A program made the position numbers and the translations under genes. From positions 1,152,481-1,180,353 of the forward strand of contig BFEA01000459.1 of assembly GCA_003427395.1 (NCBI GenBank): a stretch of DNA of 27,873 nucleotides. The letters run 5' to 3'. Shown here one piece after another: positions 1 to 8,510 of this stretch. This stretch comes from Chara braunii. Lineage: Eukaryota; Streptophyta; Charophyceae; Charales; Characeae. Numbering within the stretch: position 1 is the first letter of the stretch; every line of letters starts with the position of its first letter. Under the pieces are notes generated by a model. That model did not search any database. It was not told the DNA's origin and was given only the letters and a program-made list of their open reading frames with translations.

Positions 1-480
1 TGACAATGAGTGGCTAGACTGACGAAAAAGCACATGCACATGAAGGGAAGATCATCTGGAACACTACACCAAGTAGGAACATGACAATGAGTGGCTAGAC
101 TAATGAAAAAACACATGTACATAGAGGGAAGATCAGCCGGAACACTACACCAAGTAGTAACATGACAATGAGTGACTAGACTAATGAAAAAAACACATGC
201 ACATGAAGGGAAGATCATCCGGAACATCACCCAAGTATGAACAAGACAAAGAGATGCTAGAGCTAGATGGAAAGCACATGCATATAGAGGGAAGATCAAC
301 CGGAACATCACACCAAGTATGACCAAGACAAAGAGATGCTAGAGCTAGATAGAAAGCACATTCACATGATGGAAAAATCATCAGGAACATTACACCAATG
401 TATGAACAACACCAAGTGATGCTAGACTAGATGGAAAGCACATGCACATAGAGGGAAGATCATCCAGTACATCACATGTT
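1..480. repeat. 81-bp tandem repeat array, about six units
   Basis: A diverged unit recurs at 1, 82, 163, 244 and 325, a spacing of exactly 81 bp, and again at about 409 with 3 extra bases. Each unit carries GACAATGAG or a variant, then CTAGA, then an AAAGCACATGCACAT block, then GGGAAGATCA. Because 81 is a multiple of 3, frames stay open across units on the minus strand, but the translation is only a repeat of itself and resembles nothing known. I read it as a minisatellite rather than a gene. It adjoins the 91-bp array without a gap. Confidence 0.85.
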
Positions 481-1600
481 ATTACATAAGTGAAAACAAG
501 AGTCTAAGAAGGCAGGATCACCAAAGTTGAATCAAAGGTCATCTGTGAAAGAAACGATATACTACCTACTTGTGTGAGTGTGAAAAACACAAGTTTGGAG
601 AGCCCAAACCACCAAGATTGCATCAAGAACCATCCATGGGTGCAGCGTTGTACTACCTACTAGTGTGAGTGTGAAAATCACAAGTTTGAAGCTCCGAAAT
701 CACCAAGATTGCATCAAGAAGCATTCATGTGTGAAGCGCTACACTTCCTTCTAGTGTGAGTGTGAAGATCACAAGTTTGGAGAACCCAAATCACCAAGAT
801 TGCATCAAGAAGTATCCATGGGTGCAGCGCTGTACTACCTACTAGTGTGAGTGTGAAAATCGCAAGTTTAGAGAACCCAAATCACCAAGATTGCATCAAG
901 AATCATTCATGGGTGCAGCGTTGTACTACCTACTAGTGTGGGTGTGAAAAACATAAGTTTTGAGAGTCCAAATCACCAAGATTGTATCAAGAAGCACCCA
1001 TGTGTAAAGCGCTACACTACCTACTAGTGTGAGTGTGAAAATCACAAGTTTGAAGCTCCCAAATCGCCAAGATTGCATCAAGAAGCATCCATGTGTGAAG
1101 CGGTACACTATCTACTAGTGTGAGTGTGAAAATCACAAGTTTGAAGCTCCCAAATCACCAAGATTGCATCAAGAAGCATCCATGTGTGAAGCGCTACACG
1201 ACCTACTAGTGTGAGTGTGAAAATCACAAGTTTGGAGAGCCCAAATCACCAAGATTGCATCAAGAAGCATCCATGTGTGAAGCCCTACACTACCTACTAA
1301 TGTGACTGTGAAAATCACAAGTTTGAAGCTCCCAAATCACCAAGATTGCATCAAGAAGCATCCATGTGTGAAGCACTGTACTACCTATTAGTGTGAGTGT
1401 GAAAATTACAAGTTTGGAGAGCCCAAATCACCAAGATTGCATCAAGAAGCATCCATGTGTGAAACGCTACACTACCTACTAGTGTGAGTCTGAAAATCAC
1501 AAGTTTGAAGCTCTCAAATCACCAAGATTGCATCAAGAAGTATCTAGGAAAGAATCGGAGTACTACCTCCTAGTGTATAAGTGAAAGAGAAGAGTGTGAG
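481..1600. repeat. 91-bp satellite array, 13 units
   Basis: The block GTGTGAGTGTGAAAATCACAAG recurs in forms starting at 572, 663, 754, 845, 936, 1027, 1118, 1209, 1300, 1391, 1482 and 1573. Eleven successive intervals are exactly 91 bp, with no indel. A diverged unit at 481 fits the same spacing. Two sequence types alternate in the middle of the unit (GGAGAGCCC and GAAGCTCCC); from 1118 to 1572 they run B-A-B-A-B, a 182-bp higher-order period. The first and last units share features absent from the middle ones (a TATAAGTGAAA/CATAAGTGAAA start and a GAAAGAA..TACTACC end). The period is not a multiple of 3, so the array is non-coding. Confidence 0.93.
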
Positions 1601-1610
1601 TAGCCCATGG

Positions 1611-1914
1611 AGGAGAGAAGGTGCAGTAAGAGAAGATGGAGGAAAAGGGGAGGGAGATGAGGGAGATGAGGGAGATGAAGATGGGGAAGAGGGGGAGGAA
1701 GACAAAGAGAATGAAAGTGAAGAGGAGGAAGGAGGAGATGAAGAGGGGGAGAGAAGAGAAGGGAGAAGGAGGGAGTGAGGAGGACGAAGGGGAAGAAGAA
1801 GGAGGAGAGGAAGAAGGAGAAAAAGAGGAAGAAGAAGAAGGAGAAGAGGAAGAGGAAGGAAAAAAAAAAGTGGAAGAGGAAGAAGAAGAAGAAGAAGATG
1901 GAGGTGAAGAAGTT
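1611..1914 (+). repeat. Long polypurine tract (low complexity)
   Basis: About 300 bases are almost entirely A and G on the plus strand, broken only by occasional T and C. A 9-bp GGGAGATGA unit is repeated three times near 1650-1676, and GAA/GGA triplets fill the rest. All three plus-strand frames stay open as Glu/Lys/Gly-rich strings, and the minus strand as Leu/Pro/Ser-rich strings, purely because of the composition. I therefore call no protein. Tracts of this kind can form triplex (H-DNA) or strand-asymmetric structures. Confidence 0.85.
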
Positions 1915-2493
1915 TCTTCATTCCTCTCACCCTGTTGATTCCTTGATGTTGGTGTCCTCTTGATGAAGCTTCCTCTCCTTGTACAATCCCACCTTGGCTA
2001 TGACTTCCTTCTTCTCCAAGCCCTTCTCTCCTCCTTCCTTGCTCTCCATCGGGCTATGGCAAGCTGCCCCAGCTATGGATATGGAGTCCTCCCCTCTGAG
2101 AGGGCTAATGGAGCTCCTCTAGCCTCTCCTTCGCTCCTACACCCAGGAGGGATATGGCGGATCACCTCCCAAGTGTCTCTCCCACCATCACTATCCTCTA
2201 GAGTCCTCCTCACTACCTCCTAGTCTCCTCTAAGCTCTCCCACTAGCATGGGTTCCTCCTCCTCACTCCAAGTGCAAAGATGCTGTTGTGAGCTCACTTG
2301 GGCAGCATGGGCACTCCTCATGCAAATGTGAGAGTGGCGGACTGCACCCTCAACTTATGTAGGCTGAAACCAACAGTCCGGCCAGCCCATGAGCCTCCCC
2401 ATGAGCCTTGAGGTGAACCAAGGTACCCCCAAGGCAAAATTCCCTCACTAGGCCCTCCTGGAGGTACCTGGGCCTCATTTTGGCCAAGTACAT
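1915..2493. other. Non-coding, pyrimidine-rich; no gene seen
   Basis: The plus strand is CT-rich and the frames are short and unlike any family I know. A small perfect palindrome CCCTCTGAGAGGG lies near 2094. A single N sits just beyond, at 2496. Nothing else can be supported. Confidence 0.6.
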
Positions 2494-2526
2494 GCNGTCA
2501 GAGTGGTTGGTACCAACTCGGACTGC
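2494..2526. repeat. Hairpin, GCAGTCCG family, copy 1
   Basis: The outer arms GCNGTCAGAGT and ACTCGGACTGC pair except at one position and the N. The inner 12 bp (2506-2517, GTTGGTACCAAC) are a perfect palindrome. The outer arms match the stems of three later 24-nt hairpins. Confidence 0.7.
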
Positions 2527-3068
2527 CTCTTGGCCTACTCCGGCCTCCTTTTTGCCTCACAAATACTGCCCCCTTGGGTCCTAGTGCCCAAGGGGCATTT
2601 TTACTTCAAGGCCTTTTTCTTGATTTTTTCAAGTTTCGGCCTCTTTTGAGTAGGCCGGAGCATTTTTTTACATGGAGGCACATTTTCAGCCTTGGATCTG
2701 GCTGAGATCCAAGGCCAGCAATAATCCGAGCTAACCCCTAGTAGCCCTTGCTTCAATTTTGAGCCCCTAAGTCCAGTTTTTTAATTTTTGGTGCATGTGG
2801 CTCTTTTTTTGGGCCAAATGCACTGTTTTGTCATTTTTCCTCTTTTGTTTCTTTCCATTTTGGGCTGCCACCTCATTCCGGAGCTAGCCGTTTTGAGCTG
2901 GCCCACAAAAAAACGGCTAGTTCCTCTCTACCATGAGATCTGAATTCATATCCATTGCTCAAAAGAAAACCGACCACTTCCTTTTTGCATTTTCTCTCAT
3001 TTTCAGTTTTTTATATCTCTGCAATCCGGATTGCCCTCCCTCATTCTAGGAGGGATGAGGTTACTGTT

Positions 3069-3084
3069 GGGACCTACTAGTCCC
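3069..3084. repeat. GGGAC-N6-GTCCC hairpin, copy 1
   Basis: Five-base arms GGGAC and GTCCC flank a 6-nt loop. The same 16-nt layout recurs at 3986-4001 and 5264-5279 with different loops. The surrounding pyrimidine-rich sequence (about 3060-3480) is a diverged relative of 3980-4210, including a shared CAAGTGTCAA block, so the region seems built from old duplications. Confidence 0.6.
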
Positions 3085-3450
3085 TACTGTGCAGGTTCCA
3101 ATAGGCCGGCACACTCTCCCCGACTCTTTTCTTCCTTTTTGTCTCATTCTCCCTCCTTTTTCTCTCATTTTTTTTTATTTTTTTTGTATTTCTGTTGTGA
3201 CAAGTGTCAAACTGCTGTGCACCCTCTTTCTAGGCCCTAGGGCCTCATTCAAGGTCAGCTTCATAGTGTCCCGTTTTGATTTTTTTGGGCCCATTGCCCT
3301 TGGTGGTCCCATCATTTCTATATGTGTGCCAATTTTTCTAGGCTTCACGGTTGCCGTTTTACCGTCTTTATCTGCCCCTTGCCGAAATTGCTCCTTTCTA
3401 GCCCCCAAGGCTTGCCGTAGCCCATTCCCCTTTGGCCTTGGCATCCCCAT

Positions 3451-3474
3451 GCAGTCCGTAATTTCTCGGACTGC
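3451..3474. repeat. GCAGTCCG-N8-CGGACTGC hairpin, copy 2
   Basis: Perfect 8-bp arms flank an 8-nt loop (TAATTTCT). It is the first copy of a repeat of about 161 bp that recurs at 3610 and, decayed, near 3766. The repeat also carries a paired GTGCATC..GGATGCAC segment. Confidence 0.75.
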
Positions 3475-3611
3475 AGTCATGGCTGGTTTTTATACCAGCA
3501 GCCCCACAACTTGCCCCATGTTAAAATAAAATGAAGCGTTAAATTTTTTAGTGCATCTGGGCTCAATATTGGCTCCGGATGCACCTAGAACATATGTTTT
3601 CTCTCCCCCAT

Positions 3612-3635
3612 GCAGTCCGTTGCAACTCGGACTGC
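3612..3635. repeat. GCAGTCCG-N8-CGGACTGC hairpin, copy 3
   Basis: It has the same perfect 8-bp arms with the loop TTGCAACT. It lies 161 bp after copy 2 in a locally tandem repeat. Loops differ between copies while arms do not. Confidence 0.75.
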
Positions 3636-3805
3636 AATGGGGGTCAACTCCTTAGCCCGAATGCCCCACAACTAGCCATACTAAAAAGAAAAGAAACGGT
3701 CAATTCCCAAGTGCATCCGGCCTTGATTTTTGCTCCGGATGCACCTAAAATATGTGTTTCTCCTCATGCATGTATTCCGTTTTATTCCGGTTGCAAGAGG
3801 CCTTG

Positions 3806-3842
3806 ATTTTCTTTGATTTTCTCTGCAAAAATCAAAGAAAAT
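3806..3842. repeat. 15-bp perfect inverted repeat
   Basis: ATTTTCTTTGATTTT at 3806-3820 is followed by 7 bases and its exact complement at 3828-3842. It is AT-rich and could form a stable hairpin or cruciform. No gene end is nearby for it to terminate. Confidence 0.8.
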
Positions 3843-3980
3843 GAAAGTTCTTTGTAACCGCCATATTCCATAATGAATCTGGTCACGGATGAATCTCCCC
3901 AAGTGACCGTTTTTTACCGTTAAGGCATTTTTCTCTTTTCTTTTCTTTTCTTTTCTTTTCTTTTCTCCTCCTTTCTTGGA

Positions 3981-4022
3981 CAGTAGGGACCTGTCAGTCC
4001 CTACCTATGGCAGTCCCTACTG
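3981..4022. repeat. 10-bp inverted repeat enclosing GGGAC hairpin, copy 2
   Basis: CAGTAGGGAC at 3981-3990 pairs exactly with GTCCCTACTG at 4013-4022. Inside it, 3986-4001 repeats the GGGAC-N6-GTCCC layout, so two alternative foldings compete. A (TTTTC)n stretch precedes it at about 3930-3965. Confidence 0.7.
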
Positions 4023-4179
4023 ACAGCCAACTCACTCACTCCCTCTCTCTTTTTTTGTCTTATTCTTCCCCATTTTCTTTTCTTTTCTCTCTTTTTTCTA
4101 GCATGTCAAGTGTCAAGTGGCCGTTAAAGCACTTTTTTAGCCTCTTCCTCTTAGTTTTGGCCCTCCCTATGCCCAAGGT

Positions 4180-4203
4180 GCAGTCCGTTAATTCTCGGAC
4201 TGC
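4180..4203. repeat. GCAGTCCG-N8-CGGACTGC hairpin, copy 4
   Basis: It has the same perfect 8-bp arms with the loop TTAATTCT. It lies at the same relative place in the 3980-4210 segment as copy 2 does in the 3060-3480 segment, supporting an old duplication of the whole stretch. Confidence 0.75.
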
Positions 4204-4465
4204 AATAATGATCTTCCCATGCTCATGGAAGCCTCTTTTTACTCCTACATTTCTCCCACAATGGTCCCTCCTACTCCGATTTTCTCCCGGAGGGTTATTT
4301 TTCACATGGGGTCTTATTTGACTCTATTTTCTTGAGGGAGGCTGATCCGAGATTTTTCGGATTGCTCCCATGCCTCCCACTCCAGTTTTCTTTATTTTTC
4401 CTTTTCCTTTTGGCCTTCCCTATTGTCACCACTAGTACCTGCACTAGTAGTGCTAATATTCTTGG

Positions 4466-4489
4466 CCGTCAAGATGTCGATCTTGACGG
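4466..4489. repeat. 10-bp perfect hairpin with GTCG loop
   Basis: CCGTCAAGAT pairs exactly with ATCTTGACGG around a 4-nt GTCG loop, 24 nt in all. It has no U-tract and no neighbouring gene, so it is described only as structure. Confidence 0.8.
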
Positions 4490-4574
4490 TGCACCTTGCA
4501 TTTATTATTTTTCCCTTATGCGGTACCGCCGTTTCTTCTTGGGACTTTCACATGTCCCCGCCACTTGTCCCATT

Positions 4575-4724
4575 GGTGGTCCCCGACACTTAGTCCCGTC
4601 GGTGGTCCCCGACACTTAGTCCCGCCGGTGGTCCCTGACACTTAGTCCCGTCGGCGGTCCCCGACACTTAGTCCCGCCGGTGGTCCCCGACACTTAGTCC
4701 CATCGGCGGTCCCCGACACATTTC
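4575..4724. repeat. 26-bp minisatellite, six copies
   Basis: Units begin at 4575, 4601, 4627, 4653, 4679 and 4705, exactly 26 bp apart, with the core GGTCCCCGACACTTAGTCCC. Copies differ mainly at CCGTCGG/CCGCCGG. The period is not a codon multiple and no frame is kept. Confidence 0.95.
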
Positions 4725-4730
4725 GCCCCG

Positions 4731-5640
4731 GACGCCATTATTTTTACTTAGTTCTACATGGCTCCGGGTGCCTTTCCCCGAGGTGTCCCATGCCCCTTGG
4801 GCGTCTTGTCGCCCCATAGCGACCCCTCTCCTTAGTCTTTTCTTGCGCCTTGTGCATGCCAATCTCTTTTGGTCGTGGGCCTCTGCTCCGAGGCTCCTGT
4901 AGGTGGTCTCCATGTTGGACCCTTATTTCCTGACTTCCCGCGGCCTCTGGGCCGCCCATCTCTTAGCTTCCTCATTCCCTTATTGCTGTCGCGCTGCAAT
5001 TGCTAGTTCAAAGGGCCATTGGCCTTAGTCTTATTGCATTCCGATGGCCCTCACGGCCTCCTGCTATGTTTTATGTGCTTCTGTTCTTGCGCTCGCTTGC
5101 TTGCCGTCGCTAGTTCTTTCCTCCTGTGGTTCTCTCCTTAGGGCATCACTCCCTTCTGCGACCTAATCCTTTGTCTTTTCTCTCTCCTGCTTCCTCACTC
5201 CATATTTCTCTGTTATGCAAAAATTGTCCGTATTCAATCTCTTGAGTGATGAGAAGTTATTTGGGACCCACCAGTCCCGACACCGTTAGGCAGAATCATG
5301 TTGATAAGAAATCATCCTTTCGTAAACTAGTCTCGCTCGTCTTCTTAGTCTAGACTCTAGAGGGTTTATAAGTACGAAGTTGATCTGTTCATTCAGTTAC
5401 TCTCTCCAAATGTCTACAATTTCACGATATCGCATTTTTCTCCTAGTCCTTAATGCTAGTAGCGTTGTCTCTATCTTAATCAGGAGGCTCATTAAGAAGT
5501 CGTATAACCCGTTTCTCAACGTTTCGTCCCTCACATACCCAATCATGAAGTGCATCGGCTGAATGGTGTTCCTAACGTAGTCTTCAAGTGCTTGTATCAG
5601 CCGTGCGCGGACAGTGATCCGCCGTCTGACTAATACTCAT
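4731..5640. other. Non-coding; no gene recognised
   Basis: The stretch is pyrimidine-rich on the plus strand to about 5200, then more balanced. It holds the third GGGAC-N6-GTCCC hairpin (5264-5279) and a TATAAGTA box at about 5367. A GTTACA-GT-TGGCACCG string at about 5646-5661 resembles an LTR end plus primer site, but I could not find a matching LTR start. Frames are short and unlike known proteins. Confidence 0.5.
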
Positions 5641-6140
5641 GTTCCGTTACAGTTGGCACCGCATGTAGTGCAATCGATCGGCATACTGTCAGAGTGATAT
5701 CCCGACCACGATCACGCCAATCCCAGAAGAATAACCCCAATCCTGAACAATAAAGTCCTAATCTCCAAAGTCTTTCTCCTCATTATCGCTCCAATCACCC
5801 ACTACCACCTAATCTGGAAAACTCGTCCTCTGCGCACTGGTCCACCTCCGGCACAAAAATCTTCACCGCACTCAATCACACCTTGTTCACGTGAAGACCT
5901 TCCCCGCGTATGGATGCAGCCACCGCCCAGAGCAGAACATCTGCCGGTTACTACTTGCCTCAGAGTAGGCGAACTGCGGCTAAACAGTCCGTACAACCGT
6001 AGCCATGAGAACTCTGACAAGAAGGACAATCGAAATGGAGTACACCAAGCGGTAGCCCGGATAACTCAAACATTAAGCACACTCGTAAGATCGAGTAACT
6101 CAAGCTCACATAAACTGCAAAAGGAGCAAAAAGTTCATAG

Positions 6141-6200
6141 CACTGGCGGTCCCTCGACCGGTTTCGCCCGTCCCCACCGGCCTCATCAGGAGGGTGGCTC
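6141..6200 (-). ncRNA. Candidate type I hammerhead ribozyme
   Basis: Read on the minus strand, all conserved hammerhead core bases are present in order. CUGAUGA is at 6189-6183. Helix II runs from 6182 to 6166 (G-C, one G:G mismatch, then CCG/CGG, 7-nt loop). GAA is at 6165-6163. The string ACCGGU (6162-6157) forms a 3+3 self-complementary helix III. The cleavage base C of a GUC triplet is at 6156, and the cut would fall between 6156 and 6155. Helix I pairs CCCUC (6194-6190) with GAGGG (6155-6151), five perfect pairs. A helix III this short cannot close as a normal hairpin, but its palindrome would let two copies dimerise, as known for minimal type I hammerheads of Penelope-like elements and some satellites. 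It may belong to a retrozyme or a Penelope-like flank. The helix II mismatch may weaken it. Confidence 0.68.
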
Positions 6201-7100
6201 AAAAAGAGTCTTCGCGCTCGACCTCAAGCTCGCAAAAGGGAGACTAAAGCCGTGTCTCCCGTATTTAACGTCGTCCCCGCGGCCACTTCCCCCTCGGCCA
6301 ACGTGAGTATCTTCGCCCAACACAAGTCCTCTACAAAAATACACACCACCATTTGTATCTAAACCTACAAGCTGTCCAGTTACTTTCTGTACTAATGAAA
6401 CGGTCTGCCGGTGTATGCAAAAGGGCTGCCAAAAAACTTCGTTGGTCAAAACTGTCAACCGGTAGTTGTGTCAAAATGAGAATCCTAGGCCTTGAATCTG
6501 TACTCGGTCATACTCCTATTCCAGATTCTCTCCTGAAGTAGTAACTCACCGACCCCGGATGTACGCCGGCAAGATTGCGTCCCATTCAGAGCGTCGAAAT
6601 CACGTTAGTATCAGTATTCGGTCCCAGTCCAGATCACGATATCGGTTACACGATCCGAATGGATAACGGCCAAAATAAAATACCGCAAAATAAAATACCA
6701 TAAAATAAGATCCGAATACTAGAGCCGGTCAGAACGTCAACCTCTCTGCAGGCCCCGGTAATCCGCACCTATACGTACTTGGAGCCTGGTACATGTAGTA
6801 GTCTAAAAAAGCAAAATATCGACGTGGAGGGCTTCGATCCTCCCGGTCGTCCAGGCTAACGAGCATGTCCTGGGTGTCGCCTCCAGTCGTCAAAATTTTC
6901 CGGAAAGCCAAGTTCAATTACCCAAATTATAGAATGTTCGACGATCGTCGGGTTCCAACCGAACGTCCTTGTCTAAAAATAGTCCTAAATGCATCGTCTC
7001 GATGTTTGATCCTCCGTACGTACGCCGAGTGTTGAAATGCAGATAGGAACACGTGCAGTGCTCGTTCAGGCACAGCCTTGGCCAAGTCGGCCAGGGCACC
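6201..7100. other. Non-coding; short 15-bp repeat inside
   Basis: No convincing gene was seen on either strand. At 6672-6713 a 15-bp unit (AAAATAAAATACCGC and variants) occurs two and a half times. The rest is unique-looking sequence with short unsupported frames. Confidence 0.5.
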
Positions 7101-7183
<83 letters not shown>

Positions 7184-7210
7184 GGAGAGAGAGAGAGAGA
7201 GAGAGAGAGG
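7101..7210. repeat. Compound microsatellite (GA)n(GATA)n(GA)n
   Basis: GA repeats at about 7101-7130 pass into ten GATA units to about 7171 and back into GA repeats to 7210, with two small interruptions. On the minus strand it directly follows a tRNA-like Pol III box pair. It lies about 730 bp upstream of the Penelope-like reading frame; that element class is reported to favour microsatellites as insertion sites. Confidence 0.95.
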
Positions 7211-7230
7211 GGAAGTCAGGAGTCTGAGTG

Positions 7231-7290
7231 ACAGACTGGACTCGAACGCTGGAAATACCGGATCTCACCACTGGGCCTACGGGCCCGAGA
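7231..7290 (-). mobile_element. Possible tRNA-derived SINE head
   Basis: On the minus strand TAGGCCCAGTGGTGAGA (7279-7263) resembles a Pol III A box, and GCGTTCGAGTCC (7249-7238) is an excellent B box. About 28 bases later the TC/TATC microsatellite begins, as a SINE tail might. The boxes start only 30 bp apart, closer than in a tRNA (about 44), so no full tRNA can fold here. It may be a compact or internally deleted SINE head, or coincidence. Confidence 0.35.
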
Positions 7291-7574
7291 TCTGGGACGT
7301 ATCTGGCTTGCTTTCAGGGAGTAGAGAATTAAACGGTCTTTTCAGTAGGCGGTGTCGGTGGGCAGGATGTCAGAGAGAGTAATGTGCATGAGGATAAGGA
7401 AAGCCAGTAGATATTGTCGGATATAGAGAAATAAATAAATAAGGAAGATCGGAAGCTGAACTGCGAAAGGGAGAGTCAGCCGCGGGTAGACACGGCTCGA
7501 CAGATTCGCTATTTAACTAACAGTTACGAATGAGTCAGTCCTTTGGTTTGGGATCGAGGGACCCCCCTGACGAT

Positions 7575-7593
7575 GATCGGTTGGCAACCGATC
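7575..7593. repeat. Near-perfect palindrome
   Basis: GATCGGTTG and CAACCGATC flank a single central base. With the neighbouring T and A the arms reach 10 bp. It is preceded by CTGACGA, giving a superficial hammerhead look that does not hold up (no GAAA after the stem). Confidence 0.8.
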
Positions 7594-7940
7594 AAAACGT
7601 GGCGTAGGGAGAAGCCGCTGGTTCGAAGGTGGTGACTGACACTGATGTGCAATGCTGATGGTTTTTTCATGTGTTGTTGGATGGATTGAAGTCGTGCAAT
7701 TTGCTGTGTTTTCATGTATATCTTCTTATTTTGCGCGTCGTCGGTCCTTTCGTCGGCAAGTGGAATAATTGAATGCATGTGGCTACGTATGTGGCAACTA
7801 CTATCCTATCAAGAGGAGTGGGGCGATAACCGACCGGGAAGCACACCTAGAAAAGTGGTCGCTTAGCTAACTCAGTGAATAGAAGAAGTGTAGAGGAATA
7901 GTGTGGAAGAGGAGTACGAGAAGACAGACATTATATAGCT

Positions 7941-8372
7941 ATGGGCTGCTATACGTGTGGGAAGGATGGTCACTTCGCTAGAGATTGTCCGCAACGAGCG
8001 GGAGCGAATGAGAACCAAAATATTGGTAATAACGGAGTTGGTTATTACCGTAATAATGGTTTGACGTGGCAACAAAGAAAAGACATGGATGATATTAGTT
8101 GGATGAGGGAGTTGTGCGCGGAGTTGGCGAGAGAAAGAAAGGAGAAAGAAGATAGGCGGAAGGAGGAAGAGCGAATTAAGGGGGAAGAAGAGAGGAGAAA
8201 GAGGGAGGAAGAACTGCATAGATCGCACAAAGCAGAGATTGAGAGACAAGGAGAAATACGGGACGCTAGGCTTATGGCTGCGATGACATCACAACTGAAG
8301 GTTCTCCATGACAAGCTCACAGGGCAGATGGAGGATGTTCGAATGAAGGTACATGCGAGGGATCAACAGTGA
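7941..8372 (+). pseudogene. CCHC zinc-knuckle and coiled-coil N-terminal part
   Basis: The 143-residue stretch starts with a textbook retroviral-type zinc knuckle, C-x2-C-x4-H-x4-C, at Cys3, Cys6, His11 and Cys16. A short Asn/Gly-rich segment follows, then a highly charged Glu/Lys/Arg helix from about residue 55 to the end that should form a coiled coil. An in-frame TAG at 7899 and no earlier ATG make 7941 the sensible start. The frame meets TGA at 8370, but past it the same phase continues with heptad-like residues (KDVNKLRSEVIGLEKELAIL) for 45 codons to TGA 8508. The coiled coil is therefore broken by a nonsense codon, most simply a CGA-to-TGA change. The knuckle probably binds nucleic acid and the coil oligomerises; both roles are inferred. 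Confidence 0.7.
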
Positions 8373-8510
8373 AAGGACGTCAACAAGCTGAGAAGCGAAG
8401 TAATCGGACTGGAGAAAGAACTGGCGATTTTGCGCACAAGCACGGGAAACGACAGAGAGGATGATATAGGGATCAGCCCAGAGAGAGATCCGGATCTGGT
8501 TGATGGATGA
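8373..8510 (+). pseudogene. Coiled-coil continuation between two TGA codons
   Basis: These 45 codons are in the same phase as the zinc-knuckle frame before it and the GIY-YIG frame after it. They begin with leucine/isoleucine-spaced charged residues like a coiled coil and end in an acidic segment (EDDIGISPERDPDLVDG). A TGA at 8508 ends the stretch and the next in-phase codons carry straight on. The spacing implies a single ancestral protein rather than separate genes. Confidence 0.6.

Noticed and set aside
481-1600. CRISPR-like appearance of regular 91-bp spacing
   Set aside because: The whole unit repeats; there are no short conserved repeats separated by unique spacers, and the context is a eukaryotic nuclear scaffold.
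1544-1963. Long Leu/Pro/Ser-rich (minus) and Glu/Lys-rich (plus) open frames
   Set aside because: All frames are open because the strand is almost pure purine; the peptides are low complexity with no domain.
5646-5675. GTTACA-GT-TGGCACCG as an LTR end plus primer site
   Set aside because: No LTR start with TGTAAC was found upstream and the tRNA match is too short to call.
5914-6306. 130-codon frame on the plus strand over the hammerhead region
   Set aside because: Its composition is unlike a protein, there is no domain, and the conserved signal here is structural and on the other strand.
7567-7600. Hammerhead-like string CTGACGA followed by a palindromic stem on the plus strand
   Set aside because: The stem is followed by AAAAC rather than GAAA, and no NUH cleavage triplet with matching helices I and III could be placed.
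7619-7640. GGTTCGAAGG as a tRNA B box on the plus strand
   Set aside because: The nearest A-box-like string is only about 10 bp upstream and no cloverleaf can be drawn.
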